DNA from: an uncultured Megasphaera sp.
Lineage (GTDB): Bacteria > Bacillota > Negativicutes > Veillonellales > Megasphaeraceae
DNA length: 64,000 bases
NCBI RefSeq assembly: GCF_900539295.1
Contig: NZ_UQBH01000008.1
Coordinates: 1-64,000, forward strand
Direction of reading: 5' to 3'
How positions within the stretch are numbered: the first letter of the stretch is position 1; every line of letters begins with the position of its first letter. Made by a program: the position numbers and the translations under genes. The notes beneath the pieces are model-generated. The model saw only the letters and a program-made list of their open reading frames with translations. It had not been told where the DNA came from and did no database searches. Positions 7,441 through 16,485 of the stretch are shown here, piece after piece.

Positions 7441-8799
7441 ATGCTGACAATCCATGACGTACTTGAAACGAATCAGATGATTCAAAAGAACAACCTTGAC
7501 GTCCGGACGATTACCATGGGCATCAGTCTCCTCGACTGCTGCGCCAGCGACGGCAAGACCTTGTGCAACAATATTTACGATAAGATTACGCGCTATGGGG
7601 AACACCTGGTAGAAACGGGGGAAGCCATTTCCCGTGAATACGGCGTGCCCATCATCAATAAGCGCGTTTCCGTAACGCCTATCAGCCTCGTCGCCGGGGC
7701 CAGCGATATGAAGAGCTATGTCGATATCGCCCGGACCCTCGATAAGGCGGCTAAGACGATCGGCATCAACTTTATCGGCGGCTTTTCGGCCCTCGTCGAA
7801 CGGGGCATGAGTAAAGGCGACCGAATCCTCATCGACTCCATCGCTGAAAGCCTGGCTGTGACCGACCTGGTCTGCAGCTCTGTCGCCGTCGGCTCGACCA
7901 AGGCCGGCATCAACATGGACGCCGTCGCCGAAATGGGGCGGGTCTTTAAGGATTTGGCCGAACGGACGAAGGAACAGGACGCCTTAGGCTGTGCCAAATT
8001 GGTCGTCTTCTCCAATGCCGTTGAAGACAATCCCTTCATGGCCGGCGCCTTCCACGGCGTGACCAACGGCGATTCCTGCATCAGCGTCGGCGTCAGCGGC
8101 CCCGGCGTCGTAAAGGTAGCTCTGGAACAGGTAAAGGGCCAGCCCTTTGACGTCGTTTCCGAAACGATTAAAAAGACGGCCTTTAAGATCACCCGTGTCG
8201 GCCAGTTGGTCGCTATGGAAGCTTCGAAGCGGCTCAACATGCCTTTTGGCATCATCGACTTGTCCCTGGCTCCGACGCCGGCAGTCGGTGACAGCGTGGC
8301 CTCGATCCTTGAAGAAATGGGCCTTGAAAGCTGCGGTGCCTGCGGTACGACGGCAGCTTTGGCGCTCTTAAACGACGCCGTCAAGAAGGGCGGCCTCATG
8401 GCGTCGTCCCGTGTCGGCGGTCTGTCCGGCGCCTTCATTCCCGTCAGCGAAGACAAGGGGATGCTCGAAGCTGTCGGCCGCGGCAGCCTGAGCCTTGAAA
8501 AGCTCGAAGCCATGACCTGCGTCTGCTCTGTCGGTCTCGATATGATTGCCATTCCCGGCGATACGCCGGCATCGACGATTTCGGCTATCATCGCCGATGA
8601 AGCGGCTATCGGCATGATCAACAACAAGACGACGGCGGTCCGCGTCATTCCCGTACCGGGGAAGGGCGTCGGCGACAACGTCGAGTTTGGCGGCCTTCTC
8701 GGCCATTGCCCGATTATCAATGTCAATAAATATAAGTCAGATGAATTTATTGCCCGCGGCGGCCGCATTCCGGCGCCCATGCGCAGTCTGACCAACTGA
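7441..8799 (+). CDS. PFL family protein (UPF0210/DUF711)
   Basis: A 452-residue protein related by fold to the pyruvate formate-lyase/ribonucleotide reductase barrel. It begins MLTIHDVLETNQMIQKNNLD and contains the family patterns KRVSVTPISLVAGAS, SCGACGTTAALALLNDAVK and GLDMIAIPGDTPASTISAII. The biochemical function of UPF0210 is not established; no glycyl-radical loop like that of true PFL is evident. It forms an operon with the ACT-domain gene (11-base gap). Confidence 0.9.
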   Translation: MLTIHDVLETNQMIQKNNLDVRTITMGISLLDCCASDGKTLCNNIYDKITRYGEHLVETGEAISREYGVPIINKRVSVTPISLVAGASDMKSYVDIARTLDKAAKTIGINFIGGFSALVERGMSKGDRILIDSIAESLAVTDLVCSSVAVGSTKAGINMDAVAEMGRVFKDLAERTKEQDALGCAKLVVFSNAVEDNPFMAGAFHGVTNGDSCISVGVSGPGVVKVALEQVKGQPFDVVSETIKKTAFKITRVGQLVAMEASKRLNMPFGIIDLSLAPTPAVGDSVASILEEMGLESCGACGTTAALALLNDAVKKGGLMASSRVGGLSGAFIPVSEDKGMLEAVGRGSLSLEKLEAMTCVCSVGLDMIAIPGDTPASTISAIIADEAAIGMINNKTTAVRVIPVPGKGVGDNVEFGGLLGHCPIINVNKYKSDEFIARGGRIPAPMRSLTN

Positions 8800-8829
8800 T
8801 GATAGATTAACGGAAAGTAGGCGTGTGTT

Positions 8830-9867
8830 GTGCTCCAATATGTTGTACCCTTTATCATTGCCTTGGTCGTTTCCTACATCTTGACGCCGGGCGTCAAAAA
8901 GGTAGCTATCAAGGTCGGGGCCGTGGACAGGCCCAATGCAAGAAAGGTACATACTCATGTCATCCCGCGGCTCGGCGGACTGGCAATCTATATCGGCTTT
9001 ATGGCAGCCGTTCTGTTCTGCGTGCCCCTGCACCGTGAACTCATCGGGATGCTCCTGGGCTGTACGGCTATCGTCGCCATCGGCATTTGGGATGATATCT
9101 GCAACATTCCGGCCCGGGTCAAGCTCGTCGGCCAGATTGCCGCAGCCTGTATTCCCGTAGCCTTCGGCATTCAAATCGAATGGCTGACCAATCCTTTCGG
9201 GGATATCCTGGTCCTGCCGGAAATCATCGCCGTTCCGGTGACGATTTTCTGGATCATCGGCTTCACCAATACGGTGAACCTCATCGACGGCCTCGACGGC
9301 CTGGCAGCCGGCGTCGCCTTTATCGCGTCGATTTCGATGTTCCTCCTGGCCGTGAACCTCAATCAGTTCCTGCCGGCCCTCATCATCGTATCCATGGCCG
9401 GAGCAGCCCTGGGATTTTTGCAGTATAACTTCAATCCTGCCAAAATCTTCATGGGGGATACCGGGAGCATGCTTCTCGGATATACCCTGGCCGTCTCAGC
9501 CGTTCTCGGACTGGTCAAGACGGCGGCGACAGTGGCGCTGGTCGTGCCCATCATCGCCTTAGGCCTTCCCATTCTCGATACGACCTTCGCCATCATCCGT
9601 CGCCGGATGAGCGGCGTTCCTATATTTCAGCCGGATAAGGGTCACCTGCACCATCGTCTCCTGGCCCTGGGTATGACACAAAAGCAAGCCGTACTGATCA
9701 TGTACTTTGTCAGCATGATCCTAGGCATCGTAGCCCTCTTCGTAGCCAATGTGAGCTATCAGACGGGGATTGTGACTGTCTTGGTCGTTCTTGCCGTTAT
9801 CATCTACTCGGCAAAACGCATTGGCATACTGCGTAAATCAACGACCGATTCGACCCGTAAACCATGA
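8830..9867 (+). CDS. wecA: Polyprenyl-phosphate HexNAc-1-phosphate transferase (WecA/TagO type)
   Basis: An integral membrane enzyme (345 aa, about ten or eleven hydrophobic segments) that moves a HexNAc-1-phosphate, usually GlcNAc-1-P, from its UDP donor to undecaprenyl phosphate on the cytoplasmic face. Motifs: the early VDRPNARKVHTHVIPRLGG, the acidic pair GIWDD, NLIDGLDGLAAG, the catalytic GDTGSMLLG and the His box HLHHRLL, all diagnostic of the MraY/WecA superfamily. GTG start. It is followed 40 bases later by UDP-GlcNAc 2-epimerase, so the pair probably starts a surface polysaccharide or O-antigen-like polymer. Confidence 0.93.
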   Translation: MLQYVVPFIIALVVSYILTPGVKKVAIKVGAVDRPNARKVHTHVIPRLGGLAIYIGFMAAVLFCVPLHRELIGMLLGCTAIVAIGIWDDICNIPARVKLVGQIAAACIPVAFGIQIEWLTNPFGDILVLPEIIAVPVTIFWIIGFTNTVNLIDGLDGLAAGVAFIASISMFLLAVNLNQFLPALIIVSMAGAALGFLQYNFNPAKIFMGDTGSMLLGYTLAVSAVLGLVKTAATVALVVPIIALGLPILDTTFAIIRRRMSGVPIFQPDKGHLHHRLLALGMTQKQAVLIMYFVSMILGIVALFVANVSYQTGIVTVLVVLAVIIYSAKRIGILRKSTTDSTRKP

Positions 9868-9907
9868 CGGGGAGAATCGGTTCGTCATATAAGGAGGAAT
9901 TTTTATT

Positions 9908-11053
9908 ATGATAAAGGTAATGACTGTATTCGGCACGCGGCCGGAGGCGATTAAAATGGCACCGGTCGTGAAGGAACTACAGAAACATGCCGACAGCATT
10001 CAGACGGTCGTTGCCGTCACGGCCCAGCATCGGCAGATGCTCGACCAGGTCTTGGAACTCTTCCGCATTACGCCGGACTACGACCTGGACATTATGGCCA
10101 AGGGCCAGACCTTATACGATATTACGACAAAATCGCTCATGGGCCTGAAAGATGTCCTGGCCAAGGAAAAACCCGACTTGGTCCTCGTTCACGGTGATAC
10201 GACGACGACCTTTGCCGGCGCCCTGGCTTCTTATTACCAGCAGATTCCCGTAGGCCACGTCGAAGCCGGCCTGCGGACAGGGGACATCTACTCGCCCTTC
10301 CCGGAAGAGATGAACCGCAAGCTGACCGGTGCCATGGCAGCCATCCATTTTGCGCCGACCTCGACGGCTCGGGCCAATCTCGTCCGTGAAAATGTAGATC
10401 CGTCTCATATATATGTAACGGGCAATACGGTCATCGATGCCTTGATGACGACCGTTGCCGGAGACTATGACTTCGGCGACCAATTGAAATCGGTGGACTT
10501 CAAGAACCATCGGGTCATCCTCTTGACGACCCACCGCCGGGAAAATCTGGGCGAGCCCATGCGCCATATCTATAAGGCCCTGCGCCGCATCATCGAAGAA
10601 ATTCCCGATACGGAAATCGTCTTTCCCGTCCACCGCAATCCCAAGGTTCGCAAGGTCGTCGAAGATGAGCTGTCCGGCATCGATCGGATCCATCTCATCG
10701 ATCCCATGGAATATGAACCCTTTGCCAACCTCATGAGCCTCAGCTCTCTGGTGCTGACCGATTCCGGCGGCATTCAGGAAGAAGCTCCGTCTCTTGGAAA
10801 ACCGGTCCTGGTCCTGCGCAACACGACAGAACGGCCGGAAGCCGTTGAAGCCGGTACGGTCCGCCTCATCGGGACGCATAAGGACGTCGTCTATGAAGAA
10901 ACGAAGCGCCTCCTTACGGACAAGGCTGCTTACGAAGCCATGAGCAACGCCGTCAATCCCTATGGTGACGGCCAGGCATCGCGGCGTATCGTCGAAGCCA
11001 TCCTCCACGTTTTTGCCGGTAAAGAAGCCGTTCCTGACGACTTCATCCGCTGA
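9908..11053 (+). CDS. wecB: UDP-N-acetylglucosamine 2-epimerase (non-hydrolysing)
   Basis: Converts UDP-GlcNAc to UDP-ManNAc in the cytoplasm. The 381-residue protein starts MIKVMTVFGTRPEAIKMAPV, has VHGDTTTTFAGALASYY and HVEAGLRTGDIYSPFPEEMNR-type elements (HVEAGLRTGD), TTHRRENLG, and the C-terminal UDP-binding SGGIQEEAPSLGKPVLVLR region. AAGGAGG precedes the ATG. It is placed after the WecA-type gene, supplying ManNAc units for the same glycan. Length is typical. Confidence 0.96.
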   Translation: MIKVMTVFGTRPEAIKMAPVVKELQKHADSIQTVVAVTAQHRQMLDQVLELFRITPDYDLDIMAKGQTLYDITTKSLMGLKDVLAKEKPDLVLVHGDTTTTFAGALASYYQQIPVGHVEAGLRTGDIYSPFPEEMNRKLTGAMAAIHFAPTSTARANLVRENVDPSHIYVTGNTVIDALMTTVAGDYDFGDQLKSVDFKNHRVILLTTHRRENLGEPMRHIYKALRRIIEEIPDTEIVFPVHRNPKVRKVVEDELSGIDRIHLIDPMEYEPFANLMSLSSLVLTDSGGIQEEAPSLGKPVLVLRNTTERPEAVEAGTVRLIGTHKDVVYEETKRLLTDKAAYEAMSNAVNPYGDGQASRRIVEAILHVFAGKEAVPDDFIR

Positions 11054-11073
11054 AAATAGTGGTTGATTATATT

Positions 11074-11106
11074 GAGAATAGCTTTTAGCTATGTACTCGT
11101 TTTTTC
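11074..11106 (+). terminator. Terminator after wecB
   Basis: Stem GAG-ATAGCT/AGCTAT-CTC with a short bulge, followed by GTTTTTTC. Confidence 0.75.
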
Positions 11107-11118
11107 TTTCAATTTGTG

Positions 11119-11147
11119 TTGATTTTCCCGTTTTTCCGTGCTAAAAT
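11119..11147 (+). promoter_or_regulatory. Promoter of the atp operon
   Basis: TTGATT (11119-11124), 17-bp spacer, TAAAAT (11142-11147), about 90 bases before the first atp reading frame. Confidence 0.7.
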
Positions 11148-11236
11148 AAGCAATAATCGCGGCTGAACGCAGGTTTTCTATGTCTGCTGCGATTGAGGAA
11201 AGACTGCTATCGCCTGAGCAGGAGTGTGTGTGTGCT

Positions 11237-11512
11237 ATGAGACGAAATAATAGTTCTCACAGTGACAAAGGGACTTCCATGAGGCTCCTGGATATGGTTG
11301 CCATCGCCGCATCTCTCGGACTGTCGCTTTTTGTCTGCATCTGCGTCGGCGTCGCCATCGGCCGCTTTATCGATGTCTACACGGGTACATCGCCGTGGGG
11401 CTTGATACTGTTTTCGCTTATCGGCGCCGTTTCCGGGTTTTGGACGCTTTATAAAAAAGCCCTGTCCTATGAACGGGACGAATCCCGCCGGAATCAGCAA
11501 TCGCGCCGGTGA
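11237..11512 (+). CDS. atpZ: AtpZ/AtpI-family protein
   Basis: A 91-residue protein with two membrane helices (MVAIAASLGLSLFVCICVGV and WGLILFSLIGAVSGFWTLY) joined by the GRFIDVYTGTSPWG turn typical of AtpZ (ATPase gene 1). These small proteins accompany F-type ATP synthase operons and have been linked to c-ring assembly or Mg/Ca transport. The start is uncertain: ATG 11237 is preceded by AGGAG at 12 bases; ATG 11180 and ATG 11279 are in frame alternatives. First gene of the atp operon. Confidence 0.8.
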   Translation: MRRNNSSHSDKGTSMRLLDMVAIAASLGLSLFVCICVGVAIGRFIDVYTGTSPWGLILFSLIGAVSGFWTLYKKALSYERDESRRNQQSRR

Positions 11513-11533
11513 GAAACGCGGAGGATGGAGTCT

Positions 11534-11902
11534 ATGGAAGCTTTTTACGCCTATGTGAAGGCAACAATTTGCAAACTCATTGGTTTTACATGTATCGTCA
11601 CGGCCGTGCTCTTACTGGGCGGCTGGTGGCAGTACATAAGTGGCTGGTGTATCGGCAGCGGCTTGAACATCGTGTATTTTTTCATGCTCAGCAGCCGTTC
11701 GGTACGGGCCTTGAAATTGCCGCCAGAGCAGGCGGCGGCATTCATCCGCGGCGGTGCCGTGTTCCGGCTGATTTTCGTCTGCCTGGCCGTCATCGTTATC
11801 CTGCAGTTCCCGTCTATTTCCCTGGGAGCTGCCGTGGCCGGTATCTTTTCGTACCGCGTCCTGATCTTTGCAGATGTGTTGACCGCACGCTTCAGACGGT
11901 AA
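11534..11902 (+). CDS. atpI: ATP synthase subunit I
   Basis: A 122-residue membrane protein with four predicted helices, including IGFTCIVTAVLLLGG and FRLIFVCLAVIVILQF. The layout fits AtpI, a chaperone for c-ring assembly, between AtpZ and AtpB. GCGGAGG lies 9 bases before the ATG at 11534; an ATG nine bases earlier touches that site and is rejected. AtpI sequences are poorly conserved, so position in the operon carries much of the call. Confidence 0.82.
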   Translation: MEAFYAYVKATICKLIGFTCIVTAVLLLGGWWQYISGWCIGSGLNIVYFFMLSSRSVRALKLPPEQAAAFIRGGAVFRLIFVCLAVIVILQFPSISLGAAVAGIFSYRVLIFADVLTARFRR

Positions 11903-11921
11903 AGGAAAGGAGGTATTGCGT

Positions 11922-12593
11922 ATGGAATTACATGCAGGGCATCATGTGGTCGTTCAGCTTCTGGGCTTGAATGTCAACCTGGATACGCTGATGATGACCT
12001 GGCTCGTCGCAGCACTGGTTATCATTGTCACAGTCTCTGCCACAAGGGGACGTTCCCTCGTGCCGTCGGGCCTGCAAAATGCCATGGAAATGGTCATCGA
12101 ATCCCTCCTCGATCAGTTCAGGGAAACGTTGGGACCGAAATACGGCCAAGTCGTATCGGTCTTATTGACCATGTTCCTATTCATCCTCTTCGCCAACGAA
12201 TTGGGCATGATTCCGAACCCGGAAATCCTGGCTTCGCCGACGAATGACTTGAATACGACTGTCGCCCTGGCACTGGTATCTTCTTTTATGGTCCACTTCA
12301 TGGCCTTGAAGAACCAGGGGTTCAAAAAACATTTCAAGAGTTTCTTTAAACCCTTCGCGCCATTTGTTATCATCAATCTGATGGAAGAAATTACCAAACC
12401 GTTAACGTTGGCCTTCCGTCTATTTGGCAATATCCTGGCCGGGGAAATTTTGTTGGAAGTCCTGTACTTCCTCGTGCCTATCGGTATTCCGATCATCTGG
12501 CTGGTATTCAGCTTGGTCATCGGTCTCATTCAGGCATTTATCTTTACAATCCTGACCACGTCTTATCTGGCTCCGTCTTTTGCAGACGACTAA
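11922..12593 (+). CDS. atpB: ATP synthase F0 subunit a
   Basis: A 223-residue membrane stator that forms the two ion half-channels facing the c ring. The essential arginine lies in the family motif LAFRLFGNILAGE near residues 164-176, followed by a hydrophobic hairpin and QAFIFTILTTSYL at the end. Five to six membrane helices can be read. The ATG at 11922 has AAGGAGGT seven bases upstream. Fourth helix region MEEITKPLT is typical. Translation is in series with atpE, 66 bases downstream. Confidence 0.95.
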   Translation: MELHAGHHVVVQLLGLNVNLDTLMMTWLVAALVIIVTVSATRGRSLVPSGLQNAMEMVIESLLDQFRETLGPKYGQVVSVLLTMFLFILFANELGMIPNPEILASPTNDLNTTVALALVSSFMVHFMALKNQGFKKHFKSFFKPFAPFVIINLMEEITKPLTLAFRLFGNILAGEILLEVLYFLVPIGIPIIWLVFSLVIGLIQAFIFTILTTSYLAPSFADD

Positions 12594-12659
12594 TCGTGCC
12601 GGATACTGTTTTACATTGAAATTTTCATCTTATTCACAGAAACTAGGAGGTTATTTATT

Positions 12660-12917
12660 ATGGAAAAAGCTATCGTATTGGCATTGTCCGCTTTTGGTGC
12701 ATGCTTAGGTATTGGTTTGGCAGCTCTCGGCGCTGCTATCGGTGACGGTCATGCCGCATCGAAGATGCTCGAAGGTACGGCTCGTCAGCCTGAAATGGGC
12801 GGCAAACTCTTGGTCAACATGCTTATCTCCATCGGCCTGATCGAATCCATGCCGATTATCGCAGCTGTTATCTCCATCGTATTGGTATTCGCCAATCCGT
12901 TCGTCAGCCTGCTTTAA
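12660..12917 (+). CDS. atpE: ATP synthase F0 subunit c
   Basis: An 85-residue two-helix hairpin that forms the rotor ring. The polar loop ARQPE is present and the essential carboxylate is Glu62 in GLIESMP. Compared with the sodium-type Ilyobacter c subunit, the position of Gln32 is Asp29 here (GAAIGDGHAAS); Ser after the essential Glu is kept, but the Thr and Tyr that help bind sodium are Met64 and Ile67. So the site has a second acidic residue yet lacks part of the classic sodium signature; the coupling ion cannot be decided by reading. AGGAGG precedes the ATG. Confidence 0.95.
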   Translation: MEKAIVLALSAFGACLGIGLAALGAAIGDGHAASKMLEGTARQPEMGGKLLVNMLISIGLIESMPIIAAVISIVLVFANPFVSLL

Positions 12918-12956
12918 TCTGAATGATTCTACTATACAGCCGGGGAGGGAAGTACA

Positions 12957-13454
12957 TTGGTTAGTATTAATGGTACCTTGCTGTTCCAGTTTATCAACTT
13001 CTTCGTCTTAGTTGCTATTTTGGCGAAGTTCGCTTACAAACCGCTGCTCAAAGTCCTGGAAGACCGCCGCAATAAGATTGCCTCCGATCTCAGCGACGCA
13101 GCGAAAGCCAAGGAAACGGCTGAAAAGATGAAAGCCGATTATGAAGCTCAGATCCGCGATGCCCGTGCAGAAGCGCAGGAAATCGTCGATAAAGCTGTAA
13201 AGCAGGCCAATAAAGAAGCACAGGCCCAGCTCGAAGCCATTCGCGATCAGATCGCCCGGGAAAAACAGATTGCCCAGACGGAAATTGCGAATGAACGGGA
13301 AGCGGCTATTCGAGAAATGCGTAAGGAAGTAGTGACACTGTCGATGGCTGTGGCAGAAAAACTGCTCAAGAAAAATATCGATGACGATATGAACGCAAAA
13401 CTCGTAGCCGACTGCATTGACCAGATCCAAACGCAGCGCGTAAAGGGGAACTGA
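12957..13454 (+). CDS. atpF: ATP synthase F0 subunit b
   Basis: A 165-residue peripheral stalk protein. One N-terminal membrane helix (LLFQFINFFVLVAILAKF) is followed by a long charged coiled coil rich in Ala, Glu and Lys (residues about 35-150) that dimerises and holds F1. The likely start is TTG at 12957, preceded by GGGAGG at eight bases; no better start is in frame. It ends 4 bases before atpH. Confidence 0.94.
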   Translation: MVSINGTLLFQFINFFVLVAILAKFAYKPLLKVLEDRRNKIASDLSDAAKAKETAEKMKADYEAQIRDARAEAQEIVDKAVKQANKEAQAQLEAIRDQIAREKQIAQTEIANEREAAIREMRKEVVTLSMAVAEKLLKKNIDDDMNAKLVADCIDQIQTQRVKGN

Positions 13455-13458
13455 TCCT

Positions 13459-14025
13459 ATGATACCCGAAACGATCTACAGCAAATACAGCCAGGCTATG
13501 TTTGACATTGCCAGCGAACAAAAGAAGCTTACCGAGTTCGGAACAGAATTAAAAAGCGTACGGGATACGTTCCAGGAAAACCCCGATTTGTGGAAATTCC
13601 TGAATCATCCCCTCGTACCGCAGCAGTCCAAAAAGGACACACTTAAAAAGATTTTTGGAGACAGCGTGTCGCCGATCGTCATGCAGTTCATGTACGTCAT
13701 GATCGACCGGCGCCGTGAAGCGGCTCTGCTTTTGGGTATCGACGGGTTTATCGATTTGGCCCGCAAGGCTCAGAACATCGAAGTGGCCAAGATCCACGTC
13801 GTCAAACCGCTTTCCAAAAAAGAACAGACCAAGCTCGTAGCCAGCCTGGAAGCCATGACGGGTCAGCAGATCGAACCGCTGTACTACGTCGATCCGTCGC
13901 TTATCGGCGGTATGGTCATCCAAATTGGCGACAAATTAATAGACGGCAGCCTCAAGCGGCATCTGCAGGATATGCAGAATAGCCTGCTCCAGGCTGACGC
14001 GACGAATGGGGTGACGGACGAATAA
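13459..14025 (+). CDS. atpH: ATP synthase F1 subunit delta
   Basis: A 188-residue subunit linking the b stalk to the top of F1. It starts with IYSKYSQAMFDIASEQKK, a helical N-terminal domain typical of the OSCP/delta family, and has the C-terminal IGGMVIQIGDKLIDGSLKRH signature. Its stop overlaps the atpA start by one base (TAATG), which suggests translational coupling. Confidence 0.95.
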   Translation: MIPETIYSKYSQAMFDIASEQKKLTEFGTELKSVRDTFQENPDLWKFLNHPLVPQQSKKDTLKKIFGDSVSPIVMQFMYVMIDRRREAALLLGIDGFIDLARKAQNIEVAKIHVVKPLSKKEQTKLVASLEAMTGQQIEPLYYVDPSLIGGMVIQIGDKLIDGSLKRHLQDMQNSLLQADATNGVTDE

Positions 14026-15560
14026 TGAATATGAAGCCAGAAGAAATTACGGCTATAATCAAAAAACAAATCGAAGATTATAACGTGGAAATGAACGTCG
14101 ACGACGTCGGCACCGTCTTGGAAGTCGGGGACGGCATTGCCCATGTGTACGGTTTGGAAAAAGCCATGTCCGGGGAATTGCTGGAACTGCCGCACGGCGT
14201 TTACGGCATGGCCCTGAACTTGGAAGAAGATAACGTCGGTGCCGTATTGCTCGGCGATGACGCCCTCATCAAAGAAGGCGACACCGTCCGCCGTACGGGC
14301 CGCGTTATGCGTGTCCCTGTCGGCGAAAACATGGTCGGCCGCGTCGTCAATCCCTTAGGGATGGCTATTGACGGCAAAGGGGAAATCAAGACGACGGAAT
14401 CTCGTCTTATCGAAGTCAAGGCCTACGGCATTGCCGACCGTCAGCCGGTCAAGGTGCCGCTCCAGACGGGGCTTAAAGCTATCGACTCCATGGTTCCGAT
14501 CGGCCGTGGCCAGCGTGAGCTCATCATCGGCGACCGCGGCACGGGCAAGACGGCCATTGCCATCGATACCATTTTGAATCAGAAGGACACAGGCGTCATC
14601 TGCGTCTACGTAGCCATCGGTCAGAAATCGTCGACCGTTGCCCGCGTTGTCCGTACCTTGGAAGAACACGGCGCTATGGCCTATACCATCGTCGTCGCCG
14701 CTACGGCTTCCGATGGGGCTCCGCTCCAGTACCTGGCTCCGTATTCCGGCGTATCCATCGCTGAATACTTCATGCTCCAAGGGAAAGACTGCCTCTGTGT
14801 CTATGACGATTTGTCCAAACACGCTCAGGCATACCGCGCCATGAGTTTGCTTCTCCGCCGTCCGCCAGGACGTGAAGCTTACCCGGGTGACGTATTCTAC
14901 TTACACTCCCGTCTTCTCGAACGCGCTGCCAAATTGTCTGATGAATTGGGCGGCGGCTCGATTACGGCTCTGCCGATCATTGAAACCTTGGCCGGTGACT
15001 TGTCGGCTTACATTCCGACCAACGTCATTTCCATTACCGACGGTCAGATCTTCCTCGAAACGGAAGCCTTCAACTCCGGTATCCGCCCGGCTATCAACGT
15101 CGGTCTCTCCGTATCCCGTGTCGGCGGCTCGGCTCAGATTAAAGCCATGAAGAGCATTGCCGGTACGCTGCGCCTGAATCTTGCTCAGTACCGCGAATTG
15201 GCAGCTTTTGCCCAGTTCGGGTCCGACCTCGATAAGAACACGAAAGCTCAGATCGACGCCGGCGAACGGACGATGCAGCTCCTCATTCAGCCGCAGTATA
15301 AACCGATGGCCGTTGAAGATCAGGTCATGCAGATTTACTTGGCCGTTAAGAACTACCTGATGCCTGTCCAGGTCGATGAAGTTGCTGAATTTGCCGACGG
15401 CTTCATTAAATTCATGCACAGTAACTATCCGGAAGTCGGCGAAAGCATCAAATCGACGAAGGAACTCGGCAAAGAAGCGGAAGAAACCCTCAAAAAAGCC
15501 ATTGCAGAATACCTCAAGCAGTACGGTACTTCTCACGAACTGGTCAAAGAGGAGGAATAA
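14025..15560 (+). CDS. atpA: ATP synthase F1 subunit alpha
   Basis: The 511-residue non-catalytic nucleotide-binding subunit. The P-loop GDRGTGKTAIAID lies near residue 170, with PGREAYPGDVFYLHSRLLER, a family block near 285-305, and SGIRPAINVGLSVSRVGGSA containing the arginine finger near residue 373. Three alpha and three beta subunits form the F1 head. Begins on the overlapping TAATG with atpH. Confidence 0.98.
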   Translation: MNMKPEEITAIIKKQIEDYNVEMNVDDVGTVLEVGDGIAHVYGLEKAMSGELLELPHGVYGMALNLEEDNVGAVLLGDDALIKEGDTVRRTGRVMRVPVGENMVGRVVNPLGMAIDGKGEIKTTESRLIEVKAYGIADRQPVKVPLQTGLKAIDSMVPIGRGQRELIIGDRGTGKTAIAIDTILNQKDTGVICVYVAIGQKSSTVARVVRTLEEHGAMAYTIVVAATASDGAPLQYLAPYSGVSIAEYFMLQGKDCLCVYDDLSKHAQAYRAMSLLLRRPPGREAYPGDVFYLHSRLLERAAKLSDELGGGSITALPIIETLAGDLSAYIPTNVISITDGQIFLETEAFNSGIRPAINVGLSVSRVGGSAQIKAMKSIAGTLRLNLAQYRELAAFAQFGSDLDKNTKAQIDAGERTMQLLIQPQYKPMAVEDQVMQIYLAVKNYLMPVQVDEVAEFADGFIKFMHSNYPEVGESIKSTKELGKEAEETLKKAIAEYLKQYGTSHELVKEEE

Positions 15561-15563
15561 GTT

Positions 15564-16427
15564 ATGCCGAGTGCACGCGAAATAAATCGACGGATTAAAT
15601 CCGTTACTAATACTCAGCAGATCACCAAGGCCATGAAGATGGTCTCTTCCGTGCGACTGCGCCGTGCACAGGAACGGGCGCTGGCTACGGCCCCGTATAC
15701 CGAAAAAATGGAAGGCATGCTGCGCCGCTTGTCGGCGGCATCCCCCGATTCCGGGAATCCCTTGTTCCAGTCCCGTGATGACGTCAAGAAGACGTGCTAT
15801 ATCATCATCGGCGCCGACAAGGGCCTGGCCGGGGCTTTCAATGCCAACATCAACAAGACCATGGTATCCGTCTTAAAGGATAAGCCGCGCAGTGCGTCGG
15901 TCCTTTTCGTCTCCGGCCGCAAACCGGCAGAGTACTTAAAGCATCTGCGCATTACGCCGGACGAAAAATGGTCCGGTTTTTCGGATAAGCCGCAGCTGAT
16001 CAACGCCCAGGAAATCGCCCACTTGGCGACGCAGAAGTTCCTCGACGGCGAAGTCGATGAAGTCTATGTCATCTATACGCACTTCAAAACGGCCTTGTCC
16101 CAGGAAGCGAAAATCGTAAAGATGCTTCCCATCGAAGAGGACGAACAGGGGGGAGACCACGCCCTGATGGAAGAATACTTGTATGCTCCCAACGCGGCCC
16201 ATGTTCTCAATTCCCTGCTGCCTCAGTATTTAGATCTGTTTGTTTACAACAGCCTCCTTCAGTCGGCTGCCAGTGAACTCGGTGCCCGCATGACGGCCAT
16301 GACGTCGGCTACGGACAACGCCGGTGAGCTGATTGAAAAACTGACTGTTACCTACAATAAAGTCCGCCAGGCTGGTATTACCAACGAACTGACGGAAATC
16401 GTAAGTGGCGCCAACGCCTTGAAATAA
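15564..16427 (+). CDS. atpG: ATP synthase F1 subunit gamma
   Basis: A 287-residue central rotor shaft. N-terminal RRIKSVTNTQQITKAMKMVS and C-terminal ASELGARMTAMTSATDNA helices, the two conserved coiled-coil ends of the gamma family, flank a Rossmann-like middle domain (TCYIIIGADKGLAGAFN). It starts 3 bases after atpA, with GAGGAGG overlapping the atpA end. Confidence 0.97.
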   Translation: MPSAREINRRIKSVTNTQQITKAMKMVSSVRLRRAQERALATAPYTEKMEGMLRRLSAASPDSGNPLFQSRDDVKKTCYIIIGADKGLAGAFNANINKTMVSVLKDKPRSASVLFVSGRKPAEYLKHLRITPDEKWSGFSDKPQLINAQEIAHLATQKFLDGEVDEVYVIYTHFKTALSQEAKIVKMLPIEEDEQGGDHALMEEYLYAPNAAHVLNSLLPQYLDLFVYNSLLQSAASELGARMTAMTSATDNAGELIEKLTVTYNKVRQAGITNELTEIVSGANALK

Positions 16428-16485
16428 GACGTGATTCTCGTCACGCGCTGCTGTTACAATTCTTGAAAGAGAGGAGAACCTCTTC

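Noticed and set aside
7716..8858. A 380-codon open frame opposite the UPF0210 gene
   Set aside because: It is the mirror of a well-conserved gene in biased codons; its translation is low-complexity Ser/Arg/Pro-rich with no motif.
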